Source of the DNA: Paenibacillus sp. J5C2022
GTDB taxonomy: Bacteria; Bacillota; Bacilli; Paenibacillales; Paenibacillaceae
DNA length: 64,000 bases
Direction of reading: 5' to 3'
NCBI RefSeq assembly: GCF_025567625.1
Contig: NZ_JAOQJC010000025.1
Location: 1 to 64,000 of the forward strand
In this document: positions 16,405 through 25,293 of the stretch, one piece after another
How the letters are laid out: the number at the start of each line of letters is the position of its first letter
Position numbering within the stretch: position 1 is the first letter of the stretch
The notes under the pieces: generated by a model
What the model was told of the DNA's origin: nothing
Database searches by the model: none
What the model saw: only the letters and a program-made list of their open reading frames with translations
Program-made: the position numbers and the translations under genes

Positions 16405-17216
16405 CGCTGGAATCTCCTTGTTGCCAAGTAATTCACCGTCCACAGGATCAGGAAGGACAAGGTGAGCAGAATAACCGACACTGCCGCCGCTCCTTGCGGA
16501 TTGTTGCTCTCAATCTCTCCGAATATATAGACAGATGCGACCAGCGTCTTGCCCGGAATGTTGCCGGCAACGAGCACGACGGCTCCGAACTCCGCTAGTC
16601 CGCGCGAGAACGCCAGCATGGCGCCGCCGACGATGCCGGGCAGCATCGACGGGAAGATGACGGTCAGGAACGTTCGCGCGTGCGAAGCGCCCATTGTGTA
16701 AGCCGCTTCTTCCTGGGACTTATCCATCTCCTCCAGCAACGGCTGTACACCCCGAATTACGAATGGAAAGGTGACGAATATCATCGCAATTACAATCGCC
16801 GGTTCATGGAAGACCAGCGGGGAGCCCAGCTTCTCCGCCCATTCGCCGACAATGCTGCCCGGTCCCAGCAGAAGCAATATGAGCAGCCCGCCGACTGCTG
16901 TAGGCAGCGCGAATGGCAGGTCGACCAAGCTGTTGAGCAAGCGTCTTCCCGGAAACGTATAGCGGATAAGCACCCATCCGATAATCGTGCCGAACACCAT
17001 ATTAATCACCGTTGCGAAGAAAGCCAGCTTAGCGGTCAGCAAGACAGCCTTCCATGCCAGCGGGTCGAACACACTCTCCAGGAAGGCCCCGATGCCATCC
17101 GAAAAGGATTGGACATAAATGCCGGTAATGGGCAGAACGATCAGACATACAAAGTAGAGCATAATTGCCGTTCGGAAGCCAAAGCTCCAAGCTTTCCCGC
17201 GAAATAGTGCATTCAA
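16401..17216 (-). CDS. cysT: Sulfate ABC transporter permease CysT (CysU)
   Basis: Membrane permease of 271 residues with six helices and the loop EEAAYTMGASHARTFLTVIFP. The start is a TTG at 17216 with GGAGG ten bases upstream; the nearby ATG is out of frame. First gene of the sulfate operon, with a sigma-A-like promoter about 60 bp upstream. Confidence 0.94.
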   Translation of the reverse strand: MNALFRGKAWSFGFRTAIMLYFVCLIVLPITGIYVQSFSDGIGAFLESVFDPLAWKAVLLTAKLAFFATVINMVFGTIIGWVLIRYTFPGRRLLNSLVDLPFALPTAVGGLLILLLLGPGSIVGEWAEKLGSPLVFHEPAIVIAMIFVTFPFVIRGVQPLLEEMDKSQEEAAYTMGASHARTFLTVIFPSMLPGIVGGAMLAFSRGLAEFGAVVLVAGNIPGKTLVASVYIFGEIESNNPQGAAAVSVILLTLSFLILWTVNYLATRRFQR

Positions 17217-17274
17217 GTTGCCCTTACCTCCAAACTATACCCGCACAATTCCCATTAACTTACTAGGTATTAAT

Positions 17275-17304
17275 AATGTAGCATCTCGCGGAACAGGAAG
17301 TCAA
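17275..17304 (-). promoter_or_regulatory. Sigma-A-like promoter of the sulfate operon
   Basis: TTGACT (17299-17304) and TACATT (17275-17280) are 18 bp apart on the minus strand, about 60 bp before the cysT start. No S-box or other riboswitch was recognised in the short leader. Confidence 0.6.
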
Positions 17305-17441
17305 TGGCTATTTCACAAAAAAGAGTTAGTTTCTCTATGCTTACATATGCACGCTGCTTGGCATTTATGCGAATTTCTTTCACTGCCGCATGTCCCTTTT
17401 TGCCACTCCAACCATTCCTCGTCACCTGTTCACAAATCTAA

Positions 17442-17533
17442 CCACTTTCCTCACTCCATCCTATGTCACATGGCTTGCAGCCTCCAAACTACCCACTTTC
17501 CTCTCTCCAATCTATGCCACATGGCTTGCAGCC
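17442..17533. repeat. Two 51-bp direct repeats
   Basis: Units beginning CCACTTTCCTC and containing CTATG(T/C)CACATGGCTTGC lie 51 bp apart (17442 and 17493). They occupy the 270-bp gap between the cysT promoter and the yigZ terminator; nothing else was seen there. Confidence 0.7.
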
Positions 17534-17551
17534 GCATCCTGCGTATAAGCG

Positions 17552-17583
17552 AAAAAGAGAGCCCGGCATCTGCCGAGCTCTCC
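17552..17583 (-). terminator. Terminator of yigZ
   Basis: A hairpin GAGAGCtCGGCA/TGCCGgGCTCTC followed by five T on the minus strand, directly after the yigZ stop codon. Confidence 0.85.
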
Positions 17584-17592
17584 TGCAATTCA

Positions 17593-18225
17593 CTATTCAC
17601 CGTCTACGAAATACGAGTCTTCCCCTACAGTAATGGAAGCTTGGCCGCCGGTCAGGTCCGTCATCCAGACGATGAAGGCGTCCGCCTCCGTCGTCTCCGG
17701 CAGACAGCGAACCGTCACACGGTCCGTAAAGTCCGTGCCGCCGATTCGCGTACCCTTCCCGTGCAATTCGTTCTCCAGCTTGCCATACCAGGTGTAATCG
17801 ACCTCTACGAGCACTTCCCGGTGAAGCACCAGATCGATCTCGTCCGCCGCTTCAATGCCCGCTACAGCGCCGTCCGTATAAGCGCGAACCAGACCGCCGG
17901 CTCCCAGCATAATGCCGCCGAAATACCGCGTGACGACGACGACGACATTTTTCAGCCTCTTGTTCTTGATCACTTCCAGAATAGGCTTGCCTGCCGTTCC
18001 GCTTGGCTCGCCATCGTCAGAAGCCTTCTGGAACTGATCACGCTCGCCGACGACATACGCGGAGCAATTGTGCGTCGCCTGCCGGTGCAGCCGTTTAATC
18101 TCATCGATGTATGCGACCGCTTCCTCTTCCGTCAGCACAGGCTTGGCATAACCGATGAAGCGGGACCGCTTGATGACGATCTCCTGCTCCCCTTCTGCTC
18201 TTACCGTGCGATATCGATTCAACAT
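17593..18225 (-). CDS. YigZ family protein (IMPACT/UPF0029)
   Basis: Cytosolic protein of 210 residues with the UPF0029 N-terminal domain (signature region DGEPSGTAGKPIL, VTRYFGGIMLGAGGL) and a C-terminal DUF1949 ferredoxin-like domain. The eukaryotic relative IMPACT modulates translation control; the bacterial role is not established. Length and domains are typical. It follows pgi by 29 bp and may be cotranscribed with it. Confidence 0.92.
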   Translation of the reverse strand: MLNRYRTVRAEGEQEIVIKRSRFIGYAKPVLTEEEAVAYIDEIKRLHRQATHNCSAYVVGERDQFQKASDDGEPSGTAGKPILEVIKNKRLKNVVVVVTRYFGGIMLGAGGLVRAYTDGAVAGIEAADEIDLVLHREVLVEVDYTWYGKLENELHGKGTRIGGTDFTDRVTVRCLPETTEADAFIVWMTDLTGGQASITVGEDSYFVDGE

Positions 18226-18254
18226 CGTATCAGGTCCCCTATATGTCGCTTATA

Positions 18255-19604
18255 CTACAGGCGCGCTTCCAGCTCTGCCTTCTCCTTCTCGTAGCCAGGC
18301 TTGCCAAGCAGCGCGAACATATTGCGCTTGTACGCTTCCACGCCAGGCTGATCGAACGGATTCACGCCAAGCAGATAGCCGCTGACACCGCATGCTTTCT
18401 CGAAGAAGTAGACCAGATAGCCGAAGGTGTATGGCGTCATGTCCGCAATGTTCACGATCAGGTTCGGCACTTGACCGTCTGTATGCGCAAGCAGCGTGCC
18501 CTGGAACGCCTTCTTGTTGACGAAGTCCATCGTCTTGCCTTCAAGGAAGTTCAATCCGTCCAGATCGTCGGCATCATGCTGAATCGTAATATGCTCGGCT
18601 ACCTCTTCTACCTGAATGACCGTCTCGAAAATATTCCGGTTGCCTTCCTGGATAAATTGTCCCATGGAATGCAGATCGGTAGAGAAGTCTACGGAAGCGG
18701 GATAGATGCCTTTATAATCCTTGCCTTCGCTTTCGCCGTACAGCTGCTTCCACCACTCCGATACAAAGTGAAGGGAAGGCTCATAGTTCACCAGAATCTC
18801 CGTTACTTTGCCTTTGCGGTATAATGCGTTGCGCACTGCAGCGTATTGATAAGCTTCGTTCTCCGCCAAATTCGGGTTCGCGTATTCGGCAGAGGCAGCA
18901 GCGGCGCCATTCATCATCGCGTCGATATCGATGCCCGCAGCCGCAATTGGCAGCAAGCCCACAGCCGTCAGCACGGAGTAGCGTCCGCCGACGTCGTCAG
19001 GAATAATGAAGGATTCGTAGCCTTCCTCGGTAGCCAGCTTCTTCAGTGCGCCTTTCTCTCTGTCCGTTGTCGCATAGATACGCTTACGGGCGGCTTCCTT
19101 GCCGTATTTCTTCTCCAGCTCGGCGCGGAATACGCGGAACGCAATAGCCGGCTCCGTCGTCGTGCCGGATTTGGAGATGACGTTAATCGACCAATCCTTG
19201 CCCTCCAGCAGTTGAAGCAGATGCTTCACGTAAGTCGAGCTGATGTTATTGCCCGCGAACAGCACTTGCGGCGTGCCGCGCTGCGCCTTGTCCTGCAAAT
19301 TGTAGAACGAGTTGGACAGCATTTCGATTGCCGCGCGAGCGCCCAGATACGATCCGCCGATGCCGATGACGATTAGCACTTCAGAATCGGACTGAATACG
19401 TGCCGCCGCTTCCTTGATGCGGGCGAACTCTTCTTTATCGTAGTTGTTGGGAAGATCGATCCACCCCAAGTAGTCGGAGCCGGCACCCGTTCCATTATGT
19501 AACTGCTCATGCGCCAGGCGCACTTGCTCCGTCAGATTGTCAACCTCATGCTGGCCCACGAAGGACAGCGCCTTACTATAATCGAACTGTACTGTTTTGC
19601 TCAT
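18255..19604 (-). CDS. pgi: Glucose-6-phosphate isomerase
   Basis: Interconverts glucose 6-phosphate and fructose 6-phosphate in glycolysis and gluconeogenesis. The 449-residue length fits the Bacillus-type enzyme. Visible motifs are GIGGSYLGARAAIEML, SKSGTTTEPA (sugar-phosphate binding) and the signature VGGRYSVLTAVGLLP. The ATG at 19604 has GGGAGG ten bases upstream; a 55-residue longer in-frame start at 19769 reaches into a repeat element and lacks family similarity. Confidence 0.96.
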   Translation of the reverse strand: MSKTVQFDYSKALSFVGQHEVDNLTEQVRLAHEQLHNGTGAGSDYLGWIDLPNNYDKEEFARIKEAAARIQSDSEVLIVIGIGGSYLGARAAIEMLSNSFYNLQDKAQRGTPQVLFAGNNISSTYVKHLLQLLEGKDWSINVISKSGTTTEPAIAFRVFRAELEKKYGKEAARKRIYATTDREKGALKKLATEEGYESFIIPDDVGGRYSVLTAVGLLPIAAAGIDIDAMMNGAAAASAEYANPNLAENEAYQYAAVRNALYRKGKVTEILVNYEPSLHFVSEWWKQLYGESEGKDYKGIYPASVDFSTDLHSMGQFIQEGNRNIFETVIQVEEVAEHITIQHDADDLDGLNFLEGKTMDFVNKKAFQGTLLAHTDGQVPNLIVNIADMTPYTFGYLVYFFEKACGVSGYLLGVNPFDQPGVEAYKRNMFALLGKPGYEKEKAELEARL

Positions 19605-19732
19605 CGTAACTTCAGACCTCCCGTATAATATATGAAAACCTCTTTCAACATTGTACATAAGGATAGCGGATTTAACGCCCGAACACAAGTGTCTGAACGC
19701 CATTCCGCCTGCTTCGAGCCTTAATAGAGGTT

Positions 19733-19937
19733 GTTCAAAAAGCCCGCTTTTGGTCACGAAGTATACCAAGAGGAGTATTCGACATCGAATATTGAACTCA
19801 ACCGGAACAAGCTTATGCTTTCGAAGTATGTTTCCTTCGGAAACATTTCAGGTGCTCACGTAGCTTCCACTACGCTCCGCTCCTCATTTCCTAGTTTCGT
19901 CCAATCTTCTCGGTGCTGAAAACCGAGCTTTTTGAAC
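19733..19937. repeat. 205-bp element with 19-bp inverted ends
   Basis: The ends read GTTCAAAAAGCCCGCTTTT (19733-19751) and its near-perfect complement (19919-19937, 17 of 19 matching). The interior is non-coding and contains smaller palindromes such as TTTCCTTCGGAAA. It lies between pgi and the DUF420 gene. It may be a MITE or a structured RNA repeat; ends beginning GTTCAAAAAG resemble those of Bacillales transposons, from memory. No target duplication was recognised. Confidence 0.6.
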
Positions 19938-19942
19938 TCGCA

Positions 19943-20464
19943 CTAATAGTAGGGGGAAATCATCAAATAAACGACGACTCCGGTGAAGCTTACATACAGC
20001 CATACCGGCATCGTCCAGCGTGAAATGCGGCGATGCTTCTCCACTTGATTGGCCAGTCCCCTGATCGCCGACAAAAGCGCCAGTGGCACGACAACGACCG
20101 CCAGCACGATATGCGTAAGCAGCACAAAGAAATATAAACCTCTGAGCAAGCCTTCGCCTCCGTATGGCGTCGATTCCGTCAAATAGTGATACGTCACATA
20201 AGAGACCAGGAACAGTGTTGTCGTCGTGAATGCCATGCCGATAAACGCCCGGTGCATGCGAATATTTTTCTTCTTGATTGCCACAAGAGCCACTACCAGC
20301 GCAAGGAAGGTAAAGCTGTTGAATATGGCATTAAGCAGCGGCAGCAGCTTCACATCGAAGCCAATCTCCCCATCATATGCAGGCAGAAAGAACAGCACTG
20401 CAATAATGCCGACGAGCACTACCGTCAGCACCGCCACGAGCGGCGTATAGTTTTTCTCCTTCAT
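19943..20464 (-). CDS. DUF420 domain-containing membrane protein (YozB-like)
   Basis: Polytopic membrane protein of 173 residues with about five hydrophobic helices and conserved histidines in RMHRAFIG, TYHYLT and THIVLA, which suggest a haem or metal site. DUF420 proteins are often linked to cytochrome c oxidase assembly; that link is family knowledge, not shown here. The ATG has GGAGGATG upstream. Confidence 0.88.
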   Translation of the reverse strand: MKEKNYTPLVAVLTVVLVGIIAVLFFLPAYDGEIGFDVKLLPLLNAIFNSFTFLALVVALVAIKKKNIRMHRAFIGMAFTTTTLFLVSYVTYHYLTESTPYGGEGLLRGLYFFVLLTHIVLAVVVVPLALLSAIRGLANQVEKHRRISRWTMPVWLYVSFTGVVVYLMISPYY

Positions 20465-20597
20465 CGATGCATCCTCCTATCACAATTGCCCATGACTATA
20501 CTTTATCCTAATTTGTGCAGAGGAAACCATCCTCTCCATGTCACTTTTGTCACAAAAATAGGAACAAATTATGAGCCTCGGATGGCGCAAGCGCAAT

Positions 20598-20632
20598 AGG
20601 AGGCTGCGCCGCATTTCCCGGCACAGCCTCCT
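20598..20632 (-). terminator. GC-rich hairpin after ppnP
   Basis: AGGAGGCTG.GCCG pairs with CGGC.CAGCCTCCT just beyond the ppnP stop. There is no clear T tract, so termination may be weak. Confidence 0.5.
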
Positions 20633-20642
20633 ATCATCCGCG

Positions 20643-20960
20643 CTACTCCGTGATATAAGAGCAGCAATAATCCGTGACTTGCTTTACCTGCAGCTTGAAC
20701 TTCGTGTTTGCAGGGACTTGGAATTCACCTTCGCCTTGAATATGCAGCCACTCCTCTTCCCCTGGCAGAAGCACAAGCAGGTCTCCGCTCTGAATCTCCA
20801 TGATTTCATGAGAATCTGTCCCGAATTCATACTCGCCCGGCAGCATAATGCCCAGCGTCTTTTTCGTTCCGTCCGGGAACAGCACGACCCGACTCGTCAC
20901 TTTGCCTTCAAAGTAAACATTGGCTTTCTTAACGACTGCTACATTTTCAAATTGCGACAT
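20643..20960 (-). CDS. ppnP: Pyrimidine/purine nucleoside phosphorylase PpnP (DUF1255)
   Basis: Small cupin-fold enzyme of 105 residues that phosphorolyses nucleosides with broad base range, based on the E. coli YaiE/PpnP family. Family features include VYFEGKVTSR, TLGIMLPGEYEF and EIMEIQSGDLLVLLPG. The C-terminal extension with CCSY is short. It lies 63 bp after tkt on the same strand, which fits pentose salvage feeding transketolase, an inference. Confidence 0.9.
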   Translation of the reverse strand: MSQFENVAVVKKANVYFEGKVTSRVVLFPDGTKKTLGIMLPGEYEFGTDSHEIMEIQSGDLLVLLPGEEEWLHIQGEGEFQVPANTKFKLQVKQVTDYCCSYITE

Positions 20961-21023
20961 GGTGAAGATTTCCCCTTTATTCGATGAAATGTGTCTTCGA
21001 ACTGCATCGTATTGCGTTATACG

Positions 21024-23042
21024 TTACAGCAAGGCTTTTACTTTGTTCACAACGTTCTCGACCGTAAAGCCGTACTCCTCAATGACGCGGCCGCCCGGAG
21101 CGGAAGCTCCGAAGGTGTCGATGCCGAGAATAGCGCCTTGATCGCCCGTGTATCGCTCCCAGCCGAACGGAGAAGCCATCTCTACGGCAAGACGCGCTTT
21201 CACGTCCGGCAGAAGAACGGAATCTCTGTATGCCTTCGGCTGCTTCTCGAACAGATCCCAGCTAGGCATGCTGATAACGCGAACGGAGATGCCTTGCTTC
21301 GCCAGTTCCTGCTGTGCCGCTACCGCAAGCTGAACCTCGGAGCCGGTCGCGATAATTTGCGCTTGCGGCTTGCCATCAGCCGCATCGGAGACGACATACG
21401 CTCCCTTGCGCATGTTATCGCGCGCGCCTGTTACAGTGCCTTCCAGAATCGGCAGATTCTGACGCGTCAGCACCAGCGCTACCGGATTGTCCTTATTCTC
21501 TAGCGCGTAAGCCCATGCGGCGGACGTCTCGTTGCCATCGGCAGGACGAATGACCGTAAGGCCCGGAATGACGCGGATCGAAGCCAACTGCTCGATCGGC
21601 TCGTGTGTCGGACCGTCTTCACCGACGGCGATGCTGTCGTGCGTCAGAACATAGACGACCGGCTGCTTCATAAGCGCAGACAAGCGTACGGCTGGACGCA
21701 AGTAATCCGTGAACACGAAGAACGTGCCTCCGTAGATTTTCAGTCCGCGATGCAGGCTGATGCCGTTCATCGCCGCAGCCATGCCGAATTCGCGGACGCC
21801 GAAGTATATATTGCGGCCGTCGTAGCTACCAGGCTTGAATTGCGGCAAGCCCTTCAGATTCGTCATCGTGGAGCTCTCCAGATCGGCGGAACCGCCAACG
21901 AGATTAGGAACGTTCTTCGCCAGCGCATTCAGCGCGTTGCCGGATGCGACACGTGTGGATACCGGTTTGTCTTCTGTGGAGTATGCCGGAAGGTCTGCAT
22001 CCCAGCCTTCAGGCAGCTCTCCTGCAATAGCCTGTTCGAATGCCGCTGCAAGCTCCGGATGAGCTTCCTTGTAGGAAGCGAACATCGCATTCCACTGCGC
22101 ATTCGCCTGCTCGCCCTTCGCTTTCACTTCCGCGAAGTGAGCGCGCACTTCGTCAGGCACATGGAACTGATGCTCCTCGGACCAGCCGTAGAATTGCTTC
22201 GTCAGCTTCGTCTCCTCTTCGCCCAGCGGAGAACCGTGAGGGCCCGCATGGCCGCCCTTACCGCCTTTATTCGGGCTGCCGTAGCCGATTACTGTTTTCA
22301 CTTCGATCAGGGTAGGTTTGTCAAGCACCGCTTGCGCCTCCGCAACCGCTGCAGACAAGGCTCCCAGATCGTTGCCGTCGGCTACGCGAAGCACTTGCCA
22401 GCCGTATCCTTCGAAGCGGCTTTGCACCGTCTCGGAATAAGACAGGTTGAGCTCGCCGTCAAGCGAGATGTCGTTGGAATCGTACAGCACGACCAGCTTG
22501 CCGAGCTTCAGATGGCCAGCGAGGGATGCCGCTTCATGGGAGATGCCCTCCATCAGATCGCCGTCGCCGCAAATGGAATAAGTAAAGTGATTAATAATGT
22601 CGAAGCCGTCCTTGTTGTAAGTAGCGGCTAGCTGCGCTTCCGCCATCGCCATTCCGACAGCCATCGCTACGCCTTGCCCCAGCGGGCCGGTTGTCGCATC
22701 TACGCCCGCCGTATGTCCGAATTCCGGATGGCCTGGCGTGAGGGAGCCCCACTGACGGAAGTTCTTCAGCTCGTCCAGCGGAAGATCGTAGCCGGACAGA
22801 TGCAGCAAGCTGTACAGCAGCATCGAGCCGTGACCGGCGGACAGCACGAAGCGGTCGCGGTTGATCCACTCCGGATTCGCCGGATTATGATTCATATTTT
22901 TGGCGAATAACTGGTAACCCATCGGCGCTGCGCCCATCGGCATGCCCGGATGGCCCGACTTCGCCTTCTCAATCGCATCGATTGCCAAGGTGCGGATCGT
23001 GTCAATAGAGAGCTGTTCTATCGATTTTTGAGTGACTGTCAT
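21024..23042 (-). CDS. tkt: Transketolase
   Basis: Thiamine-diphosphate enzyme of the non-oxidative pentose phosphate pathway, 672 residues. The N-terminal signature SGHPGMPMGAAPM, the TPP site GDGDLMEGISHEA and SNDIS, and the middle-domain DSIAVGEDGPTHEP are all present, with the C-terminal transketolase domain complete. The ATG at 23042 has AGGAGG eight bases upstream; a TTG two codons earlier is possible. Confidence 0.97.
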   Translation of the reverse strand: MTVTQKSIEQLSIDTIRTLAIDAIEKAKSGHPGMPMGAAPMGYQLFAKNMNHNPANPEWINRDRFVLSAGHGSMLLYSLLHLSGYDLPLDELKNFRQWGSLTPGHPEFGHTAGVDATTGPLGQGVAMAVGMAMAEAQLAATYNKDGFDIINHFTYSICGDGDLMEGISHEAASLAGHLKLGKLVVLYDSNDISLDGELNLSYSETVQSRFEGYGWQVLRVADGNDLGALSAAVAEAQAVLDKPTLIEVKTVIGYGSPNKGGKGGHAGPHGSPLGEEETKLTKQFYGWSEEHQFHVPDEVRAHFAEVKAKGEQANAQWNAMFASYKEAHPELAAAFEQAIAGELPEGWDADLPAYSTEDKPVSTRVASGNALNALAKNVPNLVGGSADLESSTMTNLKGLPQFKPGSYDGRNIYFGVREFGMAAAMNGISLHRGLKIYGGTFFVFTDYLRPAVRLSALMKQPVVYVLTHDSIAVGEDGPTHEPIEQLASIRVIPGLTVIRPADGNETSAAWAYALENKDNPVALVLTRQNLPILEGTVTGARDNMRKGAYVVSDAADGKPQAQIIATGSEVQLAVAAQQELAKQGISVRVISMPSWDLFEKQPKAYRDSVLLPDVKARLAVEMASPFGWERYTGDQGAILGIDTFGASAPGGRVIEEYGFTVENVVNKVKALL

Positions 23043-23128
23043 TTTCAAATCCTCCTAGAGTCATTACACCTTCAATACTTGAACGTATTAAAGCTATAGA
23101 ATTCTTTTGCATATTGTATCATTCACTA

Positions 23129-24025
23129 TTAATTGAATACAACTGTCTTATTTTGATGCACAAGTACTCTATCTTCGATATGCCACTTCACTGCGCGGGC
23201 CAATACGACGCGTTCAATTGTGCGTCCGATCCGCTTCAGGCTGTCCACATTGTCGCGATGCGTCACGCGCTGCACGTCCTGCTCGATGATCGGGCCGCCG
23301 TCCAGTTCCTCCGTTACGTAGTGGGCCGTGGCGCCGATAATTTTCACCCCGCGCTTGTAGGCTTGCTGATATGGCTTGCCGCCGACGAACGCCGGCAGGA
23401 AGGAATGATGAATATTAATAATGCGGTTCGGGAACTGCTCGATGAACTTCGGCGAGATAATCTGCATGTAGCGCGCCAGTACGATCAGATCGGCCTTGCC
23501 GGATATGAGCTCCATCTGCTCGCGTTCCGCTTCCGCCTTCGTCTCCGGAGTGACGGGAACGTGATGGTACGGGATGCCGAACGATTCCACCTGTTCGCGC
23601 ATGTCGGGGTGGTTGCTAATGACCATGGCGATATCCGCGTCCAGATCGCCGGATCTCCATTGCCACAGCAGCTCCAGCAGGCAATGATCCTCCTTCGATA
23701 CGAAGATGGCAAGACGCTTCTTGCGGGACGCGCGGAACGTGCTCCACTTCATGTCGAAGCGGTCGGCAACTCGCGAGAAGTCTTCTACGATAACCGGCAG
23801 CTCCTTCTCCAGATCGTTCAGATCGAATTCGAAGCGGATGAAGAACATGCCGCCTTCCGGGTCCATCGTATACTGGTCGGATTGTACGATGTTGGCGCCG
23901 TGTTCATGCAGGAAGTGCGAGACGGTCGCCACGATGCCGGTACGGTCCGGACAGGATATCAGCATGCGGGCGCGGCCTGCCGCCGCGCCTGATTGCGTTT
24001 CATTGGAATGGATAGACATATACAT
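23129..24025 (-). CDS. purU: Formyltetrahydrofolate deformylase
   Basis: Hydrolyses 10-formyl-THF to THF and formate, balancing one-carbon pools. The 298-residue protein has an N-terminal ACT domain (CPDRTGIVATVSHFL) and a C-terminal formyltransferase fold with NIHHSFLPAF, TAHYVTEELDGGPII and the catalytic Asn-His-Asp set. GGAAG precedes the ATG. It follows nfo by 35 bp. Confidence 0.95.
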   Translation of the reverse strand: MYMSIHSNETQSGAAAGRARMLISCPDRTGIVATVSHFLHEHGANIVQSDQYTMDPEGGMFFIRFEFDLNDLEKELPVIVEDFSRVADRFDMKWSTFRASRKKRLAIFVSKEDHCLLELLWQWRSGDLDADIAMVISNHPDMREQVESFGIPYHHVPVTPETKAEAEREQMELISGKADLIVLARYMQIISPKFIEQFPNRIINIHHSFLPAFVGGKPYQQAYKRGVKIIGATAHYVTEELDGGPIIEQDVQRVTHRDNVDSLKRIGRTIERVVLARAVKWHIEDRVLVHQNKTVVFN

Positions 24026-24060
24026 TAATCTTCCTTTTCTCGTATGATATGAAATCTATT

Positions 24061-25191
24061 CTATGCTTGTACGAGCAATTCCTTGCCGGCGAGACAAGCG
24101 GTCAGTCGATGATTAACCTCTTCTTCCGAGAGCTCCGCGGACAGTGCGCCTTCTGCCAGCATCAGATCGTACAAACGCTCCATCGGCTCGCGCGGGTCTG
24201 CTTTCCTCGCTTTGGCGTCGCCCTTCAGCACATCCCACGTCTCCAGCAGATACCCGCGCGGATCGAGCTCCTGCTTGCCGAAGAAGCTGTGCAGACGCTC
24301 GACATCCTCCAGGAAACTTTCACCCAGACGCTCTCTGACATTACCGCGAAGCATGGCGATCTCCGCTTCGTACATCGGACGCTGCTTCTTCGCATCCTTG
24401 CCGATCCATGGCGTCTCCAGAATGAACGGTCGACCCTTCAGCGCCTCGTGATGGACGATATTCGAGATCGTCTTGAAGCCCAGATAACCGGCGCCGATCG
24501 GCGCATGGCGGTCTTTGCCCGCCCCTTTCGGATTTTTGGTGTCATTAATATGAACGACCGCCACGCGATCCAGGCCTACGATACGGTCGAACTGCTCCAG
24601 CACGCCGTCCAGATCGTTGTTCAGATCGTAGCCGGAGTCATGCATATGGCAGGTATCCATGCAGACCGTCAGCCGCCTGTTGTCTTGCACTTTATCGATG
24701 ATAGAAGCGATTTCCTCGAAACTGCGGCCGATCTCCGTGCCCTTGCCCGCCATCGTCTCCAACGCAATGTTCACATTGGTGCCGCTTGTACCGGACAGCA
24801 CTTCGTTCAGCCCTTCCGCAATGCGGTTAATGCCGTATTCCGCGTCCTTGTCCGTATAAGCGCCGGGATGCAGCACAATGTTGCGCACGCCGATACAATC
24901 CGTTCTGCGGATTTCTTCTTGCAGGAAGCGAACGGCCAGCTCGAACGTATCTTCCTTGTAGGAGCCCAGATTAATAATGTAGGGAGCATGCACGACGATC
25001 TCGCCGAAGCCTGACTCCTCCATCAGCGCCTTCCCTTCCTCAATATATAGCGATTCAATCGGTTTGCGTCTCGTATTTTGCGGCGCTCCCGTATAGATCA
25101 TAAACGTGCTTGAGCCGTATGTGATGGCTTCCTTCGTCGCAGTCAGCAACCCCTTGTCCGAAAATGATACGTGGGAACCTATTTTCAACAT
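24061..25191 (-). CDS. nfo: Deoxyribonuclease IV with a C-terminal extension
   Basis: AP endonuclease of base-excision repair. The TIM-barrel core carries the trinuclear metal ligands expected from E. coli Nfo: His68, His108, Glu145, Asp179, His182, His214, Asp227, His229 and Glu259. The core ends near residue 283, where E. coli (285) and B. subtilis (about 297) proteins stop. Here about 90 more residues follow (charged, helical, ending GKELLVQA), of unknown role. It is divergent from the DUF2621 gene. Confidence 0.93.
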   Translation of the reverse strand: MLKIGSHVSFSDKGLLTATKEAITYGSSTFMIYTGAPQNTRRKPIESLYIEEGKALMEESGFGEIVVHAPYIINLGSYKEDTFELAVRFLQEEIRRTDCIGVRNIVLHPGAYTDKDAEYGINRIAEGLNEVLSGTSGTNVNIALETMAGKGTEIGRSFEEIASIIDKVQDNRRLTVCMDTCHMHDSGYDLNNDLDGVLEQFDRIVGLDRVAVVHINDTKNPKGAGKDRHAPIGAGYLGFKTISNIVHHEALKGRPFILETPWIGKDAKKQRPMYEAEIAMLRGNVRERLGESFLEDVERLHSFFGKQELDPRGYLLETWDVLKGDAKARKADPREPMERLYDLMLAEGALSAELSEEEVNHRLTACLAGKELLVQA

Positions 25192-25240
25192 TACTCAACC
25201 GCCCCTTTATCGTTAATCACCCCTTATTTTACAGGTAATG

Positions 25241-25269
25241 TCGAAATAAATCTAGGAATACGCTATAAT
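25241..25269 (+). promoter_or_regulatory. Sigma-A-like promoter of the DUF2621 gene
   Basis: TCGAAA (25241-25246) and a perfect TATAAT (25264-25269) are 17 bp apart, giving a leader of about 18 bases before the ATG at 25294. Confidence 0.5.
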
Positions 25270-25293
25270 TCAATGTGAGAGGTGACAAGCAAC

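Noticed and set aside
17217..17320. Possible riboswitch before the sulfate operon
   Set aside because: The leader is only about 50 bases and shows no S-box or other known fold; only a promoter is supported.
19605..19769. 55-residue N-terminal extension of Pgi
   Set aside because: It reads into the 205-bp repeat element, lacks family similarity, and the internal ATG has a strong ribosome site.
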